DNA of 60,010 nt from Aeromonas fluvialis (GTDB taxonomy: Bacteria > Pseudomonadota > Gammaproteobacteria > Enterobacterales > Aeromonadaceae). Where the stretch lies: the NCBI RefSeq assembly GCF_000819885.1, contig NZ_CDBO01000055.1:1-60010 (forward strand), read 5' to 3'. Within the stretch, counting starts at the first letter, position 1. Every line of letters begins with the position of its first letter. Below, one piece after another: positions 36,213 through 45,049 of this stretch. The position numbers and the translations under genes are program-made. The notes beneath the pieces were generated by a model, which saw only the letters and a program-made list of their open reading frames with translations, was not told the origin of the DNA and searched no databases.

Positions 36213-36545
36213 GATGATGGGTCTCAACTTTGTTGTTAGGGTCTGCTTCTATGCAGTTAGGGATAGCTCGACCTGTGCGTCTGGATGGTGACCTTTATCT
36301 ATCTGATTCCTCGTGATTTTAATCAAAAATTATGTCGATGATAAACACTAGCCGATGATTATCTGCCCATTTGCTTGTTTTGTAACCACCCGTTTGGGGT
36401 TGGCTGACTCCCTTATGGCGATTCAATACATAATGCCAACACTATATTTGCCATATGTGAGCGGAGGACAGACCTTATGCTTGCCAGCCATCATCGCTTT
36501 GATATCATTCGTCAGCCTTTTTACGCATTACAACAGAGTCAATTC
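36213..36545. other. Divergent nhaB-fadR intergenic region (333 bases)
   Basis: Contains the two promoters. A -10-like TATATT lies near 36443, followed by GGAGG and an ATG at 36477 in frame with fadR. No other gene is seen. An A/T-rich stretch (about 36313-36345) may hold the nhaB promoter. Confidence 0.6.
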
Positions 36546-37259
36546 ATGGTTATAAAAGCGCAGAGCCCAGCAGGGTTTGCCGAGGAATACATTATCGAGT
36601 CCATCTGGAACAATCGCTTTCCTCCCGGATCTATTCTGCCCGCCGAGCGTGAATTATCCGAGTTGATCGGGGTGACGCGGACGACCTTGCGCGAAGTGTT
36701 GCAGCGACTGGCCCGTGATGGCTGGTTGACAATACAGCATGGCAAGCCGACCAAGGTGAACAATTTTTGGGAAACCTCCGGCCTCAACATTCTGGAGACC
36801 CTTGCCCGTCTGGATCAGGACAAGGTACCGGATCTGGTCGCCCAACTGCTCTCCGCCCGTACCCATATCTGCACCATCTTTATCCGGGGGGCGATCCGTC
36901 ATAATCCGGAGCAGGCCGCCGAGATCCTGCGGGGAGCCGATGCAGTCGAGAACAATGCACAAGCCTATGCCGAGTTCGATTATCGCCTGCACCATCAGCT
37001 GGCGTTTGCTTCCGGCAATCCGATCTACGCCCTGATCCTGAACGGTTTTAAAGGGTTATACAGCCGGGTTGGCAGCTACTACTTCTCCGATAAGCAGGCC
37101 CGCGAGACCGCAGATGCCTACTACAAGACTCTGCTCAATCTGGCCGAGACCAAGAATCACGAAGCTGTGTTCATAACCGTTCGTCAATACGGTATCGAGT
37201 CCGGTAAGTTGTGGACTCGCCTGCGTCAGGACATGCCAAGCGACCTGTGCGACAACTGA
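36546..37259 (+). CDS. fadR: Fatty acid metabolism regulator FadR
   Basis: 237 residues from ATG 36546. FadR is a GntR-type regulator that represses fatty acid degradation and activates unsaturated fatty acid synthesis; acyl-CoA releases it from DNA. The winged helix ([30 protein letters not shown]) and C-terminal FCD-like domain are complete. [16 protein letters not shown] matches known FadR N termini, which is why I chose 36546. However, an ATG 69 bases upstream (36477) is in frame and has a much better Shine-Dalgarno sequence (GGAGG), which would add 23 residues. Confidence 0.93.
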   Translation: MVIKAQSPAGFAEEYIIESIWNNRFPPGSILPAERELSELIGVTRTTLREVLQRLARDGWLTIQHGKPTKVNNFWETSGLNILETLARLDQDKVPDLVAQLLSARTHICTIFIRGAIRHNPEQAAEILRGADAVENNAQAYAEFDYRLHHQLAFASGNPIYALILNGFKGLYSRVGSYYFSDKQARETADAYYKTLLNLAETKNHEAVFITVRQYGIESGKLWTRLRQDMPSDLCDN

Positions 37260-37274
37260 TCCCTTGTCTGTTTC

Positions 37275-37310
37275 GAACAAAAAACGCGCCAATCGGCGCG
37301 TTTTTTGTTC
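37275..37310. terminator. Terminator after fadR
   Basis: Perfect 16-bp arms (core AAAAAACGCGCC / GGCGCGTTTTTT) around AATC. Confidence 0.9.
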
Positions 37311-37522
37311 GTGGCAGGTTGTTAATGGCCCTGGTCGCTGGTGGTAATTGCTTGAACTACATGGGTATTTAACCAAAAAATTGATCTGGCGCAAACAAGT
37401 CCTGCATTTATCACTTTGGTGGCATAGGACCCAGCCGTCGATTAAGGTCAAATGGTGGCATCAAGCGCGGAAGCAATATCCGCCAGAAGGAACACACCTT
37501 TCACCGGATGAAGGATACAACA

Positions 37523-37663
37523 ATGAGTCTGCTTGAACACACTATCTGGACTGTATTGGGGTATGGGGTTATGCCTTTTATCTTCCTGAGTGGGTTTGTA
37601 GCCGTGGCAGTCACCTGCTGTGTGCTGCTCAACGCGTTCGGGGTACAGTCCGCCGAGAAGTGA
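37523..37663 (+). CDS. Small single-span membrane protein (TIGR02808-like)
   Basis: 46 residues: MSLLEHTIWTVLGYGVMPF, then a hydrophobic run IFLSGFVAVAVTCCVLL and a short hydrophilic tail. It has a good ribosome binding site (AAGGA, seven bases before ATG 37523) and its own strong terminator with a TTCG loop. The sequence pattern and length recall the TIGR02808 short-protein family described from Vibrio and relatives; function unknown. I recognise it from memory of that family, so the assignment is tentative, but the gene itself is well supported. Confidence 0.72.
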   Translation: MSLLEHTIWTVLGYGVMPFIFLSGFVAVAVTCCVLLNAFGVQSAEK

Positions 37664-37681
37664 GTCGCTTCTCCATGCCGC

Positions 37682-37715
37682 CAAATGCCAGTCTTCGGAC
37701 TGGCATTTGTTTTTT
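37682..37715 (+). terminator. Terminator after the small membrane protein gene
   Basis: AAATGCCAGTC and GACTGGCATTT arms with a TTCG tetraloop, followed by GTTTTTT. Confidence 0.9.
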
Positions 37716-37851
37716 GTGTCTTATAAAGCACTTATCCCGGCAGGGAAGGGGAATCTTTGGCCTGGATGGTCGAACCTGGCGCTGATTTTGATTACACTGG
37801 CGCCCGTATTTCCCACTCCCCCCTCTCTTATCAAGGTGTTCAAGGTTTTCT

Positions 37852-38409
37852 ATGGCTCTCAAGGCAACCGTATTCAAGGCCCAGATCAGTTTGTCTGATA
37901 TGGATCGCAATCTCTATCAGGACTTCTCCCTCACGCTGGCCCGCCACCCTTCCGAAACCGATGAACGGATGATGATCCGGCTGGCGGCTTTTGCCTGGCA
38001 TGCCGCCGAGCGACTGGAGTTCACCAAGGGGCTGAGCGCCGATGACGAGCCCGAGCTCTGGTGCAAGAACTACTCGGACGAGATCGAACTCTGGATCGAG
38101 CTGGGCCAGCCCGATGAAAAGCGGCTGAAAAAGGCCTCTAACCGTGCCCGTCAGGTGGTGCTCTATCTTTACGGTGGGCGTGGCACCAGCGTCTGGTGGA
38201 AGCAGAACCAGGGCAAACTGAGCCAGCACGACAACCTCAGCATCATCGAGCTTTCCGACAGCCAGACCCTGCCGCTTACCGCCATGGTCGAGCGCACCAT
38301 GCAGCTGACCTGCACCATCTCCGATGGCCAGCTCTGGATCAGCAATGGCTCGCAGGAGGTGACGCTGGATCCTGTGGTGCTGATGGGCAAATCGGCCCGC
38401 GAACTGTAA
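37852..38409 (+). CDS. yaeQ: YaeQ-family protein
   Basis: 185 residues. YaeQ has a PD-(D/E)XK nuclease-like fold; its function is not settled. Typical landmarks: MALKATVFKAQISLSDMDRN, the TLARHPSETDERMMIRLAAFAWHA helix, and DEPELWCKNYSDEIELWIELGQPDEKRLKKAS, which holds the nuclease-like acidic and lysine residues. The stop is 12 bases before the AEC transporter ATG, so the two are probably co-transcribed. Confidence 0.9.
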   Translation: MALKATVFKAQISLSDMDRNLYQDFSLTLARHPSETDERMMIRLAAFAWHAAERLEFTKGLSADDEPELWCKNYSDEIELWIELGQPDEKRLKKASNRARQVVLYLYGGRGTSVWWKQNQGKLSQHDNLSIIELSDSQTLPLTAMVERTMQLTCTISDGQLWISNGSQEVTLDPVVLMGKSAREL

Positions 38410-38421
38410 CGGATAACGCCC

Positions 38422-39306
38422 ATGTTCAGCGCCATGCTCAATATCGTCATGCCGGTGTTCGGGGTTATCGGGCTCGGCGCTCTCTATGGGCGGTTGAGAC
38501 CGGGGGCGGCGCTCGGTTATGTCAATCGGGCCAATATTGAACTGTTTACCCCGGCGCTGGTCTTCTCCGCGCTGGTCAAGTATCCGCTGGCGCTAGCTGA
38601 GCATCTGCCGCTGATTGCGGCCGGGGCGCTGGTTATTTTGCTACCCGGTCTGCTGCTTGCCCTGCTTCGGCTTAAAGGGATTGAGCGGGCTGCGCTGATC
38701 TTGCCCGCTATGTTCAGAAATACCGGCAATCTTGGTATCCCCTTGATGGTGCTGGCGTTTGGCGAGCAGCAACTGGGGGCCATCGTGATCCTCTTTGTGC
38801 TCTCCAATCTGCTACACTTTTCGGTCGGCATGTTTATCCTCTCCGCCAATACCTCCCGCTGGCTGTGGCTGCGCAGCCCTGTGCTGTGGGCCGCGCTGGC
38901 CGGTTTGCTGGTGGCCAACCTGCATATCGCGCTGCCGGAATATGTGGTGACCACGGCCTCGCTGCTCGGTCAGATCTCGGTGCCCCTGATGCTCTTTGCG
39001 TTGGGCATTCGTCTGATGGAAGGAGATCTCGATCATCTTGGGTTAGCGCTCAAGTGCAACCTGCTCTATCTGCTGGCGGGGGGATTGTCACTGCTGTTGG
39101 CGATCTGGCTGCTGCCTCTCAAGGGAGAGTGGATCCCTCTGTTGATGTTGTCTGTCTCGCTGCCCCCAGCAGTCTTGAATTACATGCTCTGCGAGCAGTA
39201 TCACTGTCAGCCGGACAAGGTGGCCAGTATTGTGCTCGGCGGCAATGCCCTCTCGGTGCTGGTGATCCCGCTGGCGGTCTGGTTGGCGATCCATCTGCCG
39301 GGTTAG
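38422..39306 (+). CDS. AEC-family (auxin efflux carrier-type) transporter
   Basis: 294 residues, ten spans. The family pattern is split in two halves with the broken-helix motifs NTGNLGIPLMVLAFG and SVSLPPAVLNYMLCEQY. Substrates of bacterial AEC proteins include malonate and other organic acids; none can be assigned here. It lies in a probable operon with yaeQ. Start ATG 38422, the GTAAC upstream has no strong SD, but overlap is not needed given the spacing. Confidence 0.85.
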   Translation: MFSAMLNIVMPVFGVIGLGALYGRLRPGAALGYVNRANIELFTPALVFSALVKYPLALAEHLPLIAAGALVILLPGLLLALLRLKGIERAALILPAMFRNTGNLGIPLMVLAFGEQQLGAIVILFVLSNLLHFSVGMFILSANTSRWLWLRSPVLWAALAGLLVANLHIALPEYVVTTASLLGQISVPLMLFALGIRLMEGDLDHLGLALKCNLLYLLAGGLSLLLAIWLLPLKGEWIPLLMLSVSLPPAVLNYMLCEQYHCQPDKVASIVLGGNALSVLVIPLAVWLAIHLPG

Positions 39307-39489
39307 TGCGCAATACGCTCTATGGTTCTGTTTTTACTGGTTTTTATTCATAAATCTGACCCTGCAAAGGATGCGGATGACTTTCCCTTTTCGTGATCCC
39401 TCCCGAAGTAGTTCCGCCAGAGATCCCTTAGTATCTGGCCGGCATGGCTCCCTTTAGGGGGAGGATAACAAGAACAAAAGGAATGATGA

Positions 39490-41325
39490 ATGAGATCCGT
39501 GAGCAACCAGTGTCTGTTGATGCAGATCCAGCCAACCATCTTGCGTTTTGCCAAGATGCTGGCGAGTGTGCTGCAGCTTGAGGTCGAGATTGTGGATGCC
39601 GATATGGTGCGGGTGGCTGGCACCGGGCCCTATGGCAAGTTCTTCGGACGGCAGCTGGAGGGGGATTCCCGCCTGCTGCGCTATGTGATTGATAACCAGC
39701 GGGAGAAGATCGTTACCCACACCAGCGATGATCCCGTGTGTGACGGCTGTACCTGCAAGGAGAGCTGCCGTGAGCGTGCCTTCCTCGGGGTGCCCATCAT
39801 GGTGGACGAGCGCTGTATCGGGGTGATCAGTCTGGTGGCCTTCAGCGACGAGCAGCAGGCGCGCCTCAACAACAATCTGCAGGATGTGTCTGATTATGTG
39901 CGCCACATCTCCACCATCTTTGTGGCCAAATTGCTCGATTCGCGCGGGCTGTCGGATGGGGTCAACAAGGTGTTCCTCAATCTGATGACCAACATGGATC
40001 AGGGCTGCTTGCTGCTCGATGACAAGAGTCAGCTGCTCTACGCCAACGAGGCGGCGCTCCATCATCTGGGTTGCCAACAGGAGCAACTGCAGGGGCGTGA
40101 GGTGGGGATCCGCCCGCTTACCTTCTCCCAGCAGGGACTCAGCGGCCATCTCCAGCACATCATTACCTTTGAAGGCCGTCAGGAGCTGATCATTGGCCAG
40201 CTGCATCATGTGCAGGGGCAGCAGCTCTTTCTGATGGCTTTTCACCAATCCCACTCTGGTCTGCTCCAGGAGCCGGATCCGGATGTGCGGATCGATCAGC
40301 TTATCGGTGAGAGCAAGCCGATGCGCACCCTCAAGCGACTGCTGCACCGCATCGCCCAGAGCCCTTCCAGCGTGCTGATTTGCGGCGAGAGCGGTACCGG
40401 TAAAGAGGTGGTCGCCCGCGCGGTCCATCGCCTGAGTCCCCGTCAGGACAAACCTTTCATCGCCATCAACTGCGCCGCCATACCCGAGCAACTGCTGGAG
40501 AGCGAGCTGTTTGGCTATGTGAAGGGATCGTTTACCGGTGCCTCCAGCGGTGGCAAGCAGGGCCTTATTCAGGCGGCCCATCAGGGCACCCTGTTCCTTG
40601 ACGAGATTGGCGACATGCCGCTCACCATGCAGGCCAAGCTGCTGCGGGTGCTGGAGCTGCGGGAGGTGACCCCCATCGGTGCCAGCCGACCGGTGCCGGT
40701 GGATATTCGCATCATCGCCGCCACTCATCAGCATCTCGATCAATACATTGCGGAAGGGAAGTTTCGCGAGGATCTCTTCTATCGCATCAACGTGATTCCC
40801 CTCAACTTGCCACCCTTGCGGGAGCGGGCAGGGGATGTGGAGCTGCTCACCCACTACTTCCTCAACCTTCACACCAGCCGCATCGGCATCGTCTATCCCG
40901 GTCTGGCGCCCGAGGTGATGGCGCTGCTCAAGGGGTATCGCTGGCCGGGCAACGTGCGCGAGCTCAGCAACCTCATCGAATATCTGGTCAACGTCAGCCA
41001 GGCGGGTGAGGTGATCGATGCCAGCCTGTTGCCCCCCAACATCATCTGTAATCAGGAACCCCATCGCGTCACCGCCAAGTCGATCCAGGTGACCCATCTG
41101 GATGCGGCGTTCAATGTGCCTGCCGCCGCCCCGCTCGCCGCCACGCCGGAGAAGCTGCCTGAGCCTGTTCCGGGTGAGAGCGGCCTTGAGAGCATGGAGA
41201 AACAGATGATTGAAGAGACCCTGCAGCGGCTTGGCAACAAGAAGCTGGCTGCACAGGCGCTGGGGATCGGGATTGCTACCCTCTATCGCAAGATAAAGAA
41301 GTACGAGATTGCCGTGCAGCTTTGA
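39490..41325 (+). CDS. ygeV: YgeV-type sigma-54-dependent transcriptional activator
   Basis: 611 residues, strongly similar to E. coli YgeV (592) across its length. N-terminal GAF-like domain contains a cysteine cluster ([10 protein letters not shown]), next a PAS-like domain (from about residue 165), then the AAA+ domain with Walker A GESGTGKE, the sigma-54 contact loop GAFTGA seen here as GSFTGA, and Walker B FLDEIGDM, ending in a Fis-type helix-turn-helix ([22 protein letters not shown]). In E. coli YgeV regulates purine/uric-acid catabolism under anaerobic or low-oxygen conditions. No purine-degradation genes are next to it here, so its targets may be elsewhere. Confidence 0.9.
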   Translation: MRSVSNQCLLMQIQPTILRFAKMLASVLQLEVEIVDADMVRVAGTGPYGKFFGRQLEGDSRLLRYVIDNQREKIVTHTSDDPVCDGCTCKESCRERAFLGVPIMVDERCIGVISLVAFSDEQQARLNNNLQDVSDYVRHISTIFVAKLLDSRGLSDGVNKVFLNLMTNMDQGCLLLDDKSQLLYANEAALHHLGCQQEQLQGREVGIRPLTFSQQGLSGHLQHIITFEGRQELIIGQLHHVQGQQLFLMAFHQSHSGLLQEPDPDVRIDQLIGESKPMRTLKRLLHRIAQSPSSVLICGESGTGKEVVARAVHRLSPRQDKPFIAINCAAIPEQLLESELFGYVKGSFTGASSGGKQGLIQAAHQGTLFLDEIGDMPLTMQAKLLRVLELREVTPIGASRPVPVDIRIIAATHQHLDQYIAEGKFREDLFYRINVIPLNLPPLRERAGDVELLTHYFLNLHTSRIGIVYPGLAPEVMALLKGYRWPGNVRELSNLIEYLVNVSQAGEVIDASLLPPNIICNQEPHRVTAKSIQVTHLDAAFNVPAAAPLAATPEKLPEPVPGESGLESMEKQMIEETLQRLGNKKLAAQALGIGIATLYRKIKKYEIAVQL

Positions 41326-41346
41326 GGCGTTTGCGTCGTCTAACTG

Positions 41347-41380
41347 GCCCGTGTCGTTTATCGGATGACACGGGCTTTTA
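41347..41380 (+). terminator. Terminator after ygeV
   Basis: GCCCGTGTC pairs with GACACGGGC (11-base loop), followed by TTTTA. Confidence 0.75.
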
Positions 41381-41459
41381 TGGGGACAAGGCTCTGTGCC
41401 ATAGCCCGATCTGTGCTGAACGGATTGGCGGGGCAGGGGCATGGCTGCCCGGTAGAATG

Positions 41460-41490
41460 AAAAAAGCCCGCTCGATGAGCGGGCTTTTAT
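41460..41490 (-). terminator. Terminator of the tRNA-Val operon
   Basis: GCCCGCTC (41466-41473) pairs with GAGCGGGC (41477-41484), flanked by six As and TTTTAT; on the minus strand it ends in TTTTTTC. Confidence 0.85.
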
Positions 41491-41494
41491 AATT

Positions 41495-41571
41495 TGGTGC
41501 GTCCTAGTGGATTCGAACCACCGACCCCCACCATGTCAAGGTGATGCTCTAACCAGCTGAGCTAAGGACGC
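41495..41571 (-). tRNA. tRNA-Val (GAC), form A
   Basis: 77 bases with encoded CCA. Acceptor GCGTCCT/AGGACGC, anticodon loop TTGACAT, anticodon stem TCACC/GGTGG (one G-T pair). Confidence 0.96.
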
Positions 41572-41609
41572 AGGGTGCGCAATGCGACTTTTATTTCTTT
41601 ATGCAAAAG

Positions 41610-41686
41610 TGGTGGGTTTAATTGGATTCGAACCAACGACCCCTACCATGTCAAGGTAGTGCTCTAACCAACTGAGCTATAAACCC
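41610..41686 (-). tRNA. tRNA-Val (GAC), form B
   Basis: 77 bases with encoded CCA. Acceptor GGGTTTA/TAAACCC, anticodon stem CTACC/GGTAG, loop TTGACAT. A different acceptor stem from form A but the same anticodon. Confidence 0.96.
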
Positions 41687-41689
41687 ACA

Positions 41690-41770
41690 TCTGTGTTCAA
41701 CTGGATTCGAACCAACGACACCGCATATGCCATGTCAAAGTAGTGTTCTGACCAATTGAGCAATAAATCC
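41690..41770 (-). pseudogene. Decayed tRNA-Val (GAC) of form B
   Basis: The D arm (GCTCAATTGGTCAGAA), TTTGACATGG loop and T arm (GTTGGTTCGAATCC) are recognisable. The 3' acceptor strand (TTGAACACAGA) no longer pairs with GGATTTA, no CCA is encoded, and the variable region has an insertion (CATATGCGG). It should not fold as a tRNA. Confidence 0.8.
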
Positions 41771-41795
41771 ACATCTGCATTTCTTTCAAACTGAA

Positions 41796-41872
41796 TGGTG
41801 CGTCCTAGTGGATTCGAACCACCGACCCCCACCATGTCAAGGTGATGCTCTAACCAGCTGAGCTAAGGACGC
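41796..41872 (-). tRNA. tRNA-Val (GAC), form A
   Basis: 77 bases, identical in the mature region to the copy at 41495-41571. Confidence 0.96.
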
Positions 41873-41890
41873 ATAATCAGTGTTCTGTAA

Positions 41891-41967
41891 TGGTGCGTCC
41901 TAGTGGACTCGAACCACCGACCCCCACCATGTCAAGGTGGTGCTCTAACCAGCTGAGCTAAGGACGC
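41891..41967 (-). tRNA. tRNA-Val (GAC), form A variant
   Basis: 77 bases. It differs from the other form A copies in the anticodon stem (CCACC/GGTGG, fully paired) and the T loop (TTCGAGT). Confidence 0.96.
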
Positions 41968-41979
41968 ATCACAGAAAAG

Positions 41980-42056
41980 TGGTGGGTTTAATTGGATTCG
42001 AACCAACGACCCCTACCATGTCAAGGTAGTGCTCTAACCAACTGAGCTATAAACCC
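41980..42056 (-). tRNA. tRNA-Val (GAC), form B
   Basis: 77 bases, same as the copy at 41610-41686. It is the first gene of the array, nearest the promoter. Confidence 0.96.
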
Positions 42057-42101
42057 ACTTTCTCTTACTTCTGCTACGCCAGCGCTGCTGACGTGGTCGG
42101 C

Positions 42102-42130
42102 ATACTACCCATGCCCCCTGAGGCTGTCAA
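42102..42130 (-). promoter_or_regulatory. Promoter of the tRNA-Val array
   Basis: On the minus strand TTGACA, 17 bases, TAGTAT, then a GC-rich discriminator (GCCGACC). A consensus -35, ideal spacing and GC discriminator suit a stable-RNA promoter under stringent control. Confidence 0.85.
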
Positions 42131-42216
42131 CAGGCCATATGCACAAAGGAGACTGTTTGCCCAGTTCTTGCGCAGCCTGTTGATTTTGCAGGCGAGTTGC
42201 CGCTTACCAAGCCCTG

Positions 42217-43596
42217 CTACTGGGCCCGCGACAAGGTGGTGCAGGCCTCTGGAGTAGCAAAACGGCCATAGATGTAGCGCAATCTCGCTCCCAGCATCAG
42301 GGCAGCACTGGTGAGGCCGACGATAAAGCCGATCCAGAAGCCCTGCGGCCCCATCCGCGGTACCAGCCAGTCGGTCAGGCCCAGGATCATGCCGCTGGGC
42401 AACCCCAGTCCCCAGTAGGCGATGAGGGTAATGTAGAAGATCGCCTGGGTATCCTTGTAACCGCGCAGTGCAGCGGCCGCGACCACCTGCACAGAGTCGG
42501 AGATTTGATAGATGGCGGCGAAGAACAGCAAAATCGCCGCCAGGACGATAACCTGCTGATCATCGGTATAGATGGCGGCGATCTGCTCGCGCAGTAGTAC
42601 CGTCAGGGCCGCGGTGCCGGCTGCGATGGCCATCCCCAGTATCAGGCCGGTGCGGGCAGCCACCCGGGCGTGATGGGGTTGCCCTTCACCTATGCTGTGA
42701 CCTACCCGGATGGTGACACCCACCCCGATGGAGAGGGGCAGCATAAAGACCAGGCTGGAGAAGTTGAGGGCAATCTGGTGGCTTGCCACCGTTTCGGCGC
42801 CGAAGGGAGCCAGCATTAGCGCCACCACGGTAAATAGGGTCACCTCGCAGAAGATGGCCATGGCAATGGGGAACCCCAGGCGGAACAAGCGCCAGATCCG
42901 GCTGCCGTTGGGGCGTGCCAGCTGGGAGAAGAGTCGGATCTCGGTGAAGTGACGGGAGATCTTCACATAGAGGATCATCGCCAGCAGCATGGCCCACAGC
43001 ACGATGGCGGTGGCCACGCCACAACCCACCCCACCAAGGGCGGGCATACCGAAGTGGCCGTGAATGAAGATGTAGTTGGCGGGAATATTGACCGCCAGTC
43101 CGACAAAGCCGATCACCATGGTCGGCATGGTGTGGGAGAGTCCCTCGCTGAAGTTGCGTAGCACCTGGAACAGCACGAAGGCGGGCAGCCCCCACAGAAT
43201 GGCGTGCAGATAACCCGTGGTCTTGGCGGCCATCACAGGATCCACATCCATGAACTGCAGCGCCAACGGACTGTAATAGAGCGCGATCATCGCCAGCGGG
43301 GTGACGATCAGCGCCAGCCAGAAACCCTGATGCACGGCCGGGCGCACCGCGTCCCGTTTGCGGGCCCCGTTGAGTTGGGAGACGATGGGGGTCAGCGCCA
43401 TGATGATCCCCTGCACCAGCAGGATCACCGGTAGCCAGAAGCTGGAGGCCACCGACACGGCCGCCAGATCGACGGCACTCACCTGTCCTGCCATCACGGT
43501 ATCGACAAAGTTCATGGCAATTTGGGCCACCTGGGCGACCAGAATGGGGCTGGCTAAACGAACGAGCTGCCTCGCCTCGGACCAATAACGTTGCAC
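42217..43596 (-). CDS. norM: NorM/MdtK-type MATE multidrug exporter
   Basis: 459 residues, twelve spans. MATE pumps of this group export dyes and fluoroquinolones in exchange for sodium or protons. The first helix has the conserved region ASPILVAQVAQIAMNFVDTVMAG, with the symmetrical FPIAMAIFCEVTLFTVVALMLA in the second half. The start is GTG 43596 (VQRYWSEARQLVRLASPI), with GGAGG six bases upstream; this gives the normal length. The open frame goes further upstream but through the palindrome at 43650. Next to ribE, as in E. coli (mdtK/ribC). Confidence 0.92.
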   Translation of the reverse strand: MQRYWSEARQLVRLASPILVAQVAQIAMNFVDTVMAGQVSAVDLAAVSVASSFWLPVILLVQGIIMALTPIVSQLNGARKRDAVRPAVHQGFWLALIVTPLAMIALYYSPLALQFMDVDPVMAAKTTGYLHAILWGLPAFVLFQVLRNFSEGLSHTMPTMVIGFVGLAVNIPANYIFIHGHFGMPALGGVGCGVATAIVLWAMLLAMILYVKISRHFTEIRLFSQLARPNGSRIWRLFRLGFPIAMAIFCEVTLFTVVALMLAPFGAETVASHQIALNFSSLVFMLPLSIGVGVTIRVGHSIGEGQPHHARVAARTGLILGMAIAAGTAALTVLLREQIAAIYTDDQQVIVLAAILLFFAAIYQISDSVQVVAAAALRGYKDTQAIFYITLIAYWGLGLPSGMILGLTDWLVPRMGPQGFWIGFIVGLTSAALMLGARLRYIYGRFATPEACTTLSRAQ

Positions 43597-43649
43597 TGAC
43601 ACCTCCGAGTGGTTCAGATAAGCGTAAAAAGAGCGGAAATCGGGAAGGT

Positions 43650-43679
43650 CCTTTGCACTTTCGGACGAAAGTGCAAAGG
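43650..43679. repeat. 30-base palindrome upstream of norM
   Basis: Arms CCTTTGCACTTTCG (43650-43663) and CGAAAGTGCAAAGG (43666-43679) are perfect, with only GA between. It lies 54 bp before the norM start and has no T run on either strand. It may be an operator or a leader hairpin. Confidence 0.65.
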
Positions 43680-43745
43680 GTGGGGGAGGCATTCTAGCCT
43701 GAAATTCAAACTGGCCGAAACCGTTGTCGCCCCGGGGGGACAGGA

Positions 43746-43952
43746 TCAGGCGTCTTGGTGATCGCTGATCAGCAGGTTGGCAGCGGCATAAGCCGCCTGT
43801 TCGCGCAGTTCGCTGGGAACCCGCTCATCGGCGACGACGGCGTTGAGGGCGCGGATGGTCGCAGCGATGGCGTTTGGCACATAGCCCTGCTCGCCGGAAC
43901 CAATCTGGTTATAGGCGATGCGGATCGCTTCACAACATTGATATACTTGCAT
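43746..43952 (-). CDS. yaeP: YaeP-type UPF0253 protein
   Basis: 68 residues. The pattern [22 protein letters not shown] and the tail [18 protein letters not shown] match E. coli YaeP (66 residues), whose function is unknown. ATG 43952 has AAGGA eight bases before it. It is divergent from ribE and upstream of norM on the same strand, with the palindrome between. Confidence 0.85.
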   Translation of the reverse strand: MQVYQCCEAIRIAYNQIGSGEQGYVPNAIAATIRALNAVVADERVPSELREQAAYAAANLLISDHQDA

Positions 43953-44087
43953 TGTTTTTTTCCTTGTTTACCCGGATGTGAACGGCGTCACTATAGCGAT
44001 CGGGCGCAAGCTTGTCAGCCTCTCCCCTTGTCTCACCTTCTGCCCGAGGTTAACCTGCCGTTTTGCCGTAGCAGGAGGAGACGAGAG

Positions 44088-44705
44088 ATGTTCACTGGCA
44101 TAGTGCAGGGGACCGCCGAACTGGTGGCCATCGAGGAGCAACCCAACTTCCGTATCCATGTGATCCGCATGCCAAGCCTCCCGTGGGGGGAAGGGCTGGC
44201 CCTCGGCGCCTCGGTTGCCCACAACGGCTGCTGTTTGACTGTCACCCGGGTCGAGGGGGACCTGGTCAGCTTCGATCTGATGCAGGAGACCCTGCGCCTG
44301 ACCAACCTTGGGCAACTACAGGTGGGGGACAGGGTCAATGTGGAGCGTGCCGCCCGTGTTGGCGACGAGATCGGCGGCCACGCCATGTCCGGTCATATCA
44401 TCGGAATGGCAGAGGTCACCTCGGTGATCGACACCCCCAACAACCGTCAGGTGTGGTATCGCCTCGCCCCCGAGCTGACGAAATATGTGCTGACCAAGGG
44501 GTACATCGGCATCGACGGCATCAGCCTGACCATCGGTGAGGTGCGAGAGCGAGAGTTTTGCGTTCACCTGATCCCCGAGACCCTGGCCCGTACCAATCTG
44601 GGGTGGGTCAAGGCTGGCTGGCAGACCAATATCGAGATCGATCCCCAGACCCAGGTCATCGTCGATACCGTGGAACGGGTGCTGGCGGCACGCGGGGGTA
44701 ACTGA
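44088..44705 (+). CDS. ribE: Riboflavin synthase, alpha subunit
   Basis: 205 residues. It dismutates two lumazines to riboflavin. Two homologous barrel domains are visible: [13 protein letters not shown] with [10 protein letters not shown] in the first, and [14 protein letters not shown] with [13 protein letters not shown] in the second. The C terminus is a short helix (for trimerisation). ATG 44088 has GGAGGAG upstream. E. coli RibC is 213 residues. No FMN riboswitch is visible upstream. Single-gene unit with a strong terminator. Confidence 0.94.
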   Translation: MFTGIVQGTAELVAIEEQPNFRIHVIRMPSLPWGEGLALGASVAHNGCCLTVTRVEGDLVSFDLMQETLRLTNLGQLQVGDRVNVERAARVGDEIGGHAMSGHIIGMAEVTSVIDTPNNRQVWYRLAPELTKYVLTKGYIGIDGISLTIGEVREREFCVHLIPETLARTNLGWVKAGWQTNIEIDPQTQVIVDTVERVLAARGGN

Positions 44706-44738
44706 AAGGAAACGGCTCGGTTTCAATCGCCTCATAAG

Positions 44739-44770
44739 CAAGGGCCTGCGGTGTGCAGGCCCTTGTTATT
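44739..44770 (+). terminator. Terminator after ribE
   Basis: CAAGGGCCTGC pairs with GCAGGCCCTTG; followed by TTATT. Confidence 0.75.
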
Positions 44771-44801
44771 CACGTGGTGAAAATAATCACTCGACTGTCT
44801 A

Positions 44802-44861
44802 TGACTCGCAATCAAAACAGCTGCTCGGCCTTTTGTGACTCGCAATCAAAACAGTTGCTCG
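44802..44861. repeat. Tandem 34-bp-period repeat at the end of the Cys-rich gene
   Basis: Two 26-base copies (44802-44827 and 44836-44861) differ at one base. The right copy is the last codons and stop of the CPXCG gene; the left copy is a duplicate downstream of the stop. Confidence 0.75.
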
Positions 44862-45049
44862 TCGTCGGCATCCACAAAGAGTTGCAGTCGGTCGCGCTCC
44901 TCATCCCGGTGCAGCCGCAGGTGGATTGGATTGCAGCAGGCCATGCAATCTTCGTAAAACTCCTGATCACCCTGGCTGGCATCCAGCTCGACCCGGGTAT
45001 GGTGGCCACAGTGGGGGCAGACGATGCGCTTGCTGGTGTACTCGATCAT
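44846..45049 (-). CDS. Small CPXCG-motif cysteine-rich protein
   Basis: 67 residues. CPHCGHH near the start and CMACCNPIHL in the middle form a probable zinc ribbon of the 'CPXCG motif' family, found across gammaproteobacteria, function unknown. The C-terminal part is acidic (DEERDRLQLFVDADDEQLF). GAGGAGG precedes ATG 45049. It reads toward ribE; its 3' end is part of a tandem duplication that does not alter the product. Confidence 0.75.
   Translation of the reverse strand: MIEYTSKRIVCPHCGHHTRVELDASQGDQEFYEDCMACCNPIHLRLHRDEERDRLQLFVDADDEQLF

Noticed and set aside
39454..41442. Long open frame on the minus strand opposite ygeV (about 660 codons)
   Set aside because: The plus strand encodes an unmistakable sigma-54 activator; the antisense frame has low-complexity His/Gln-rich translation.
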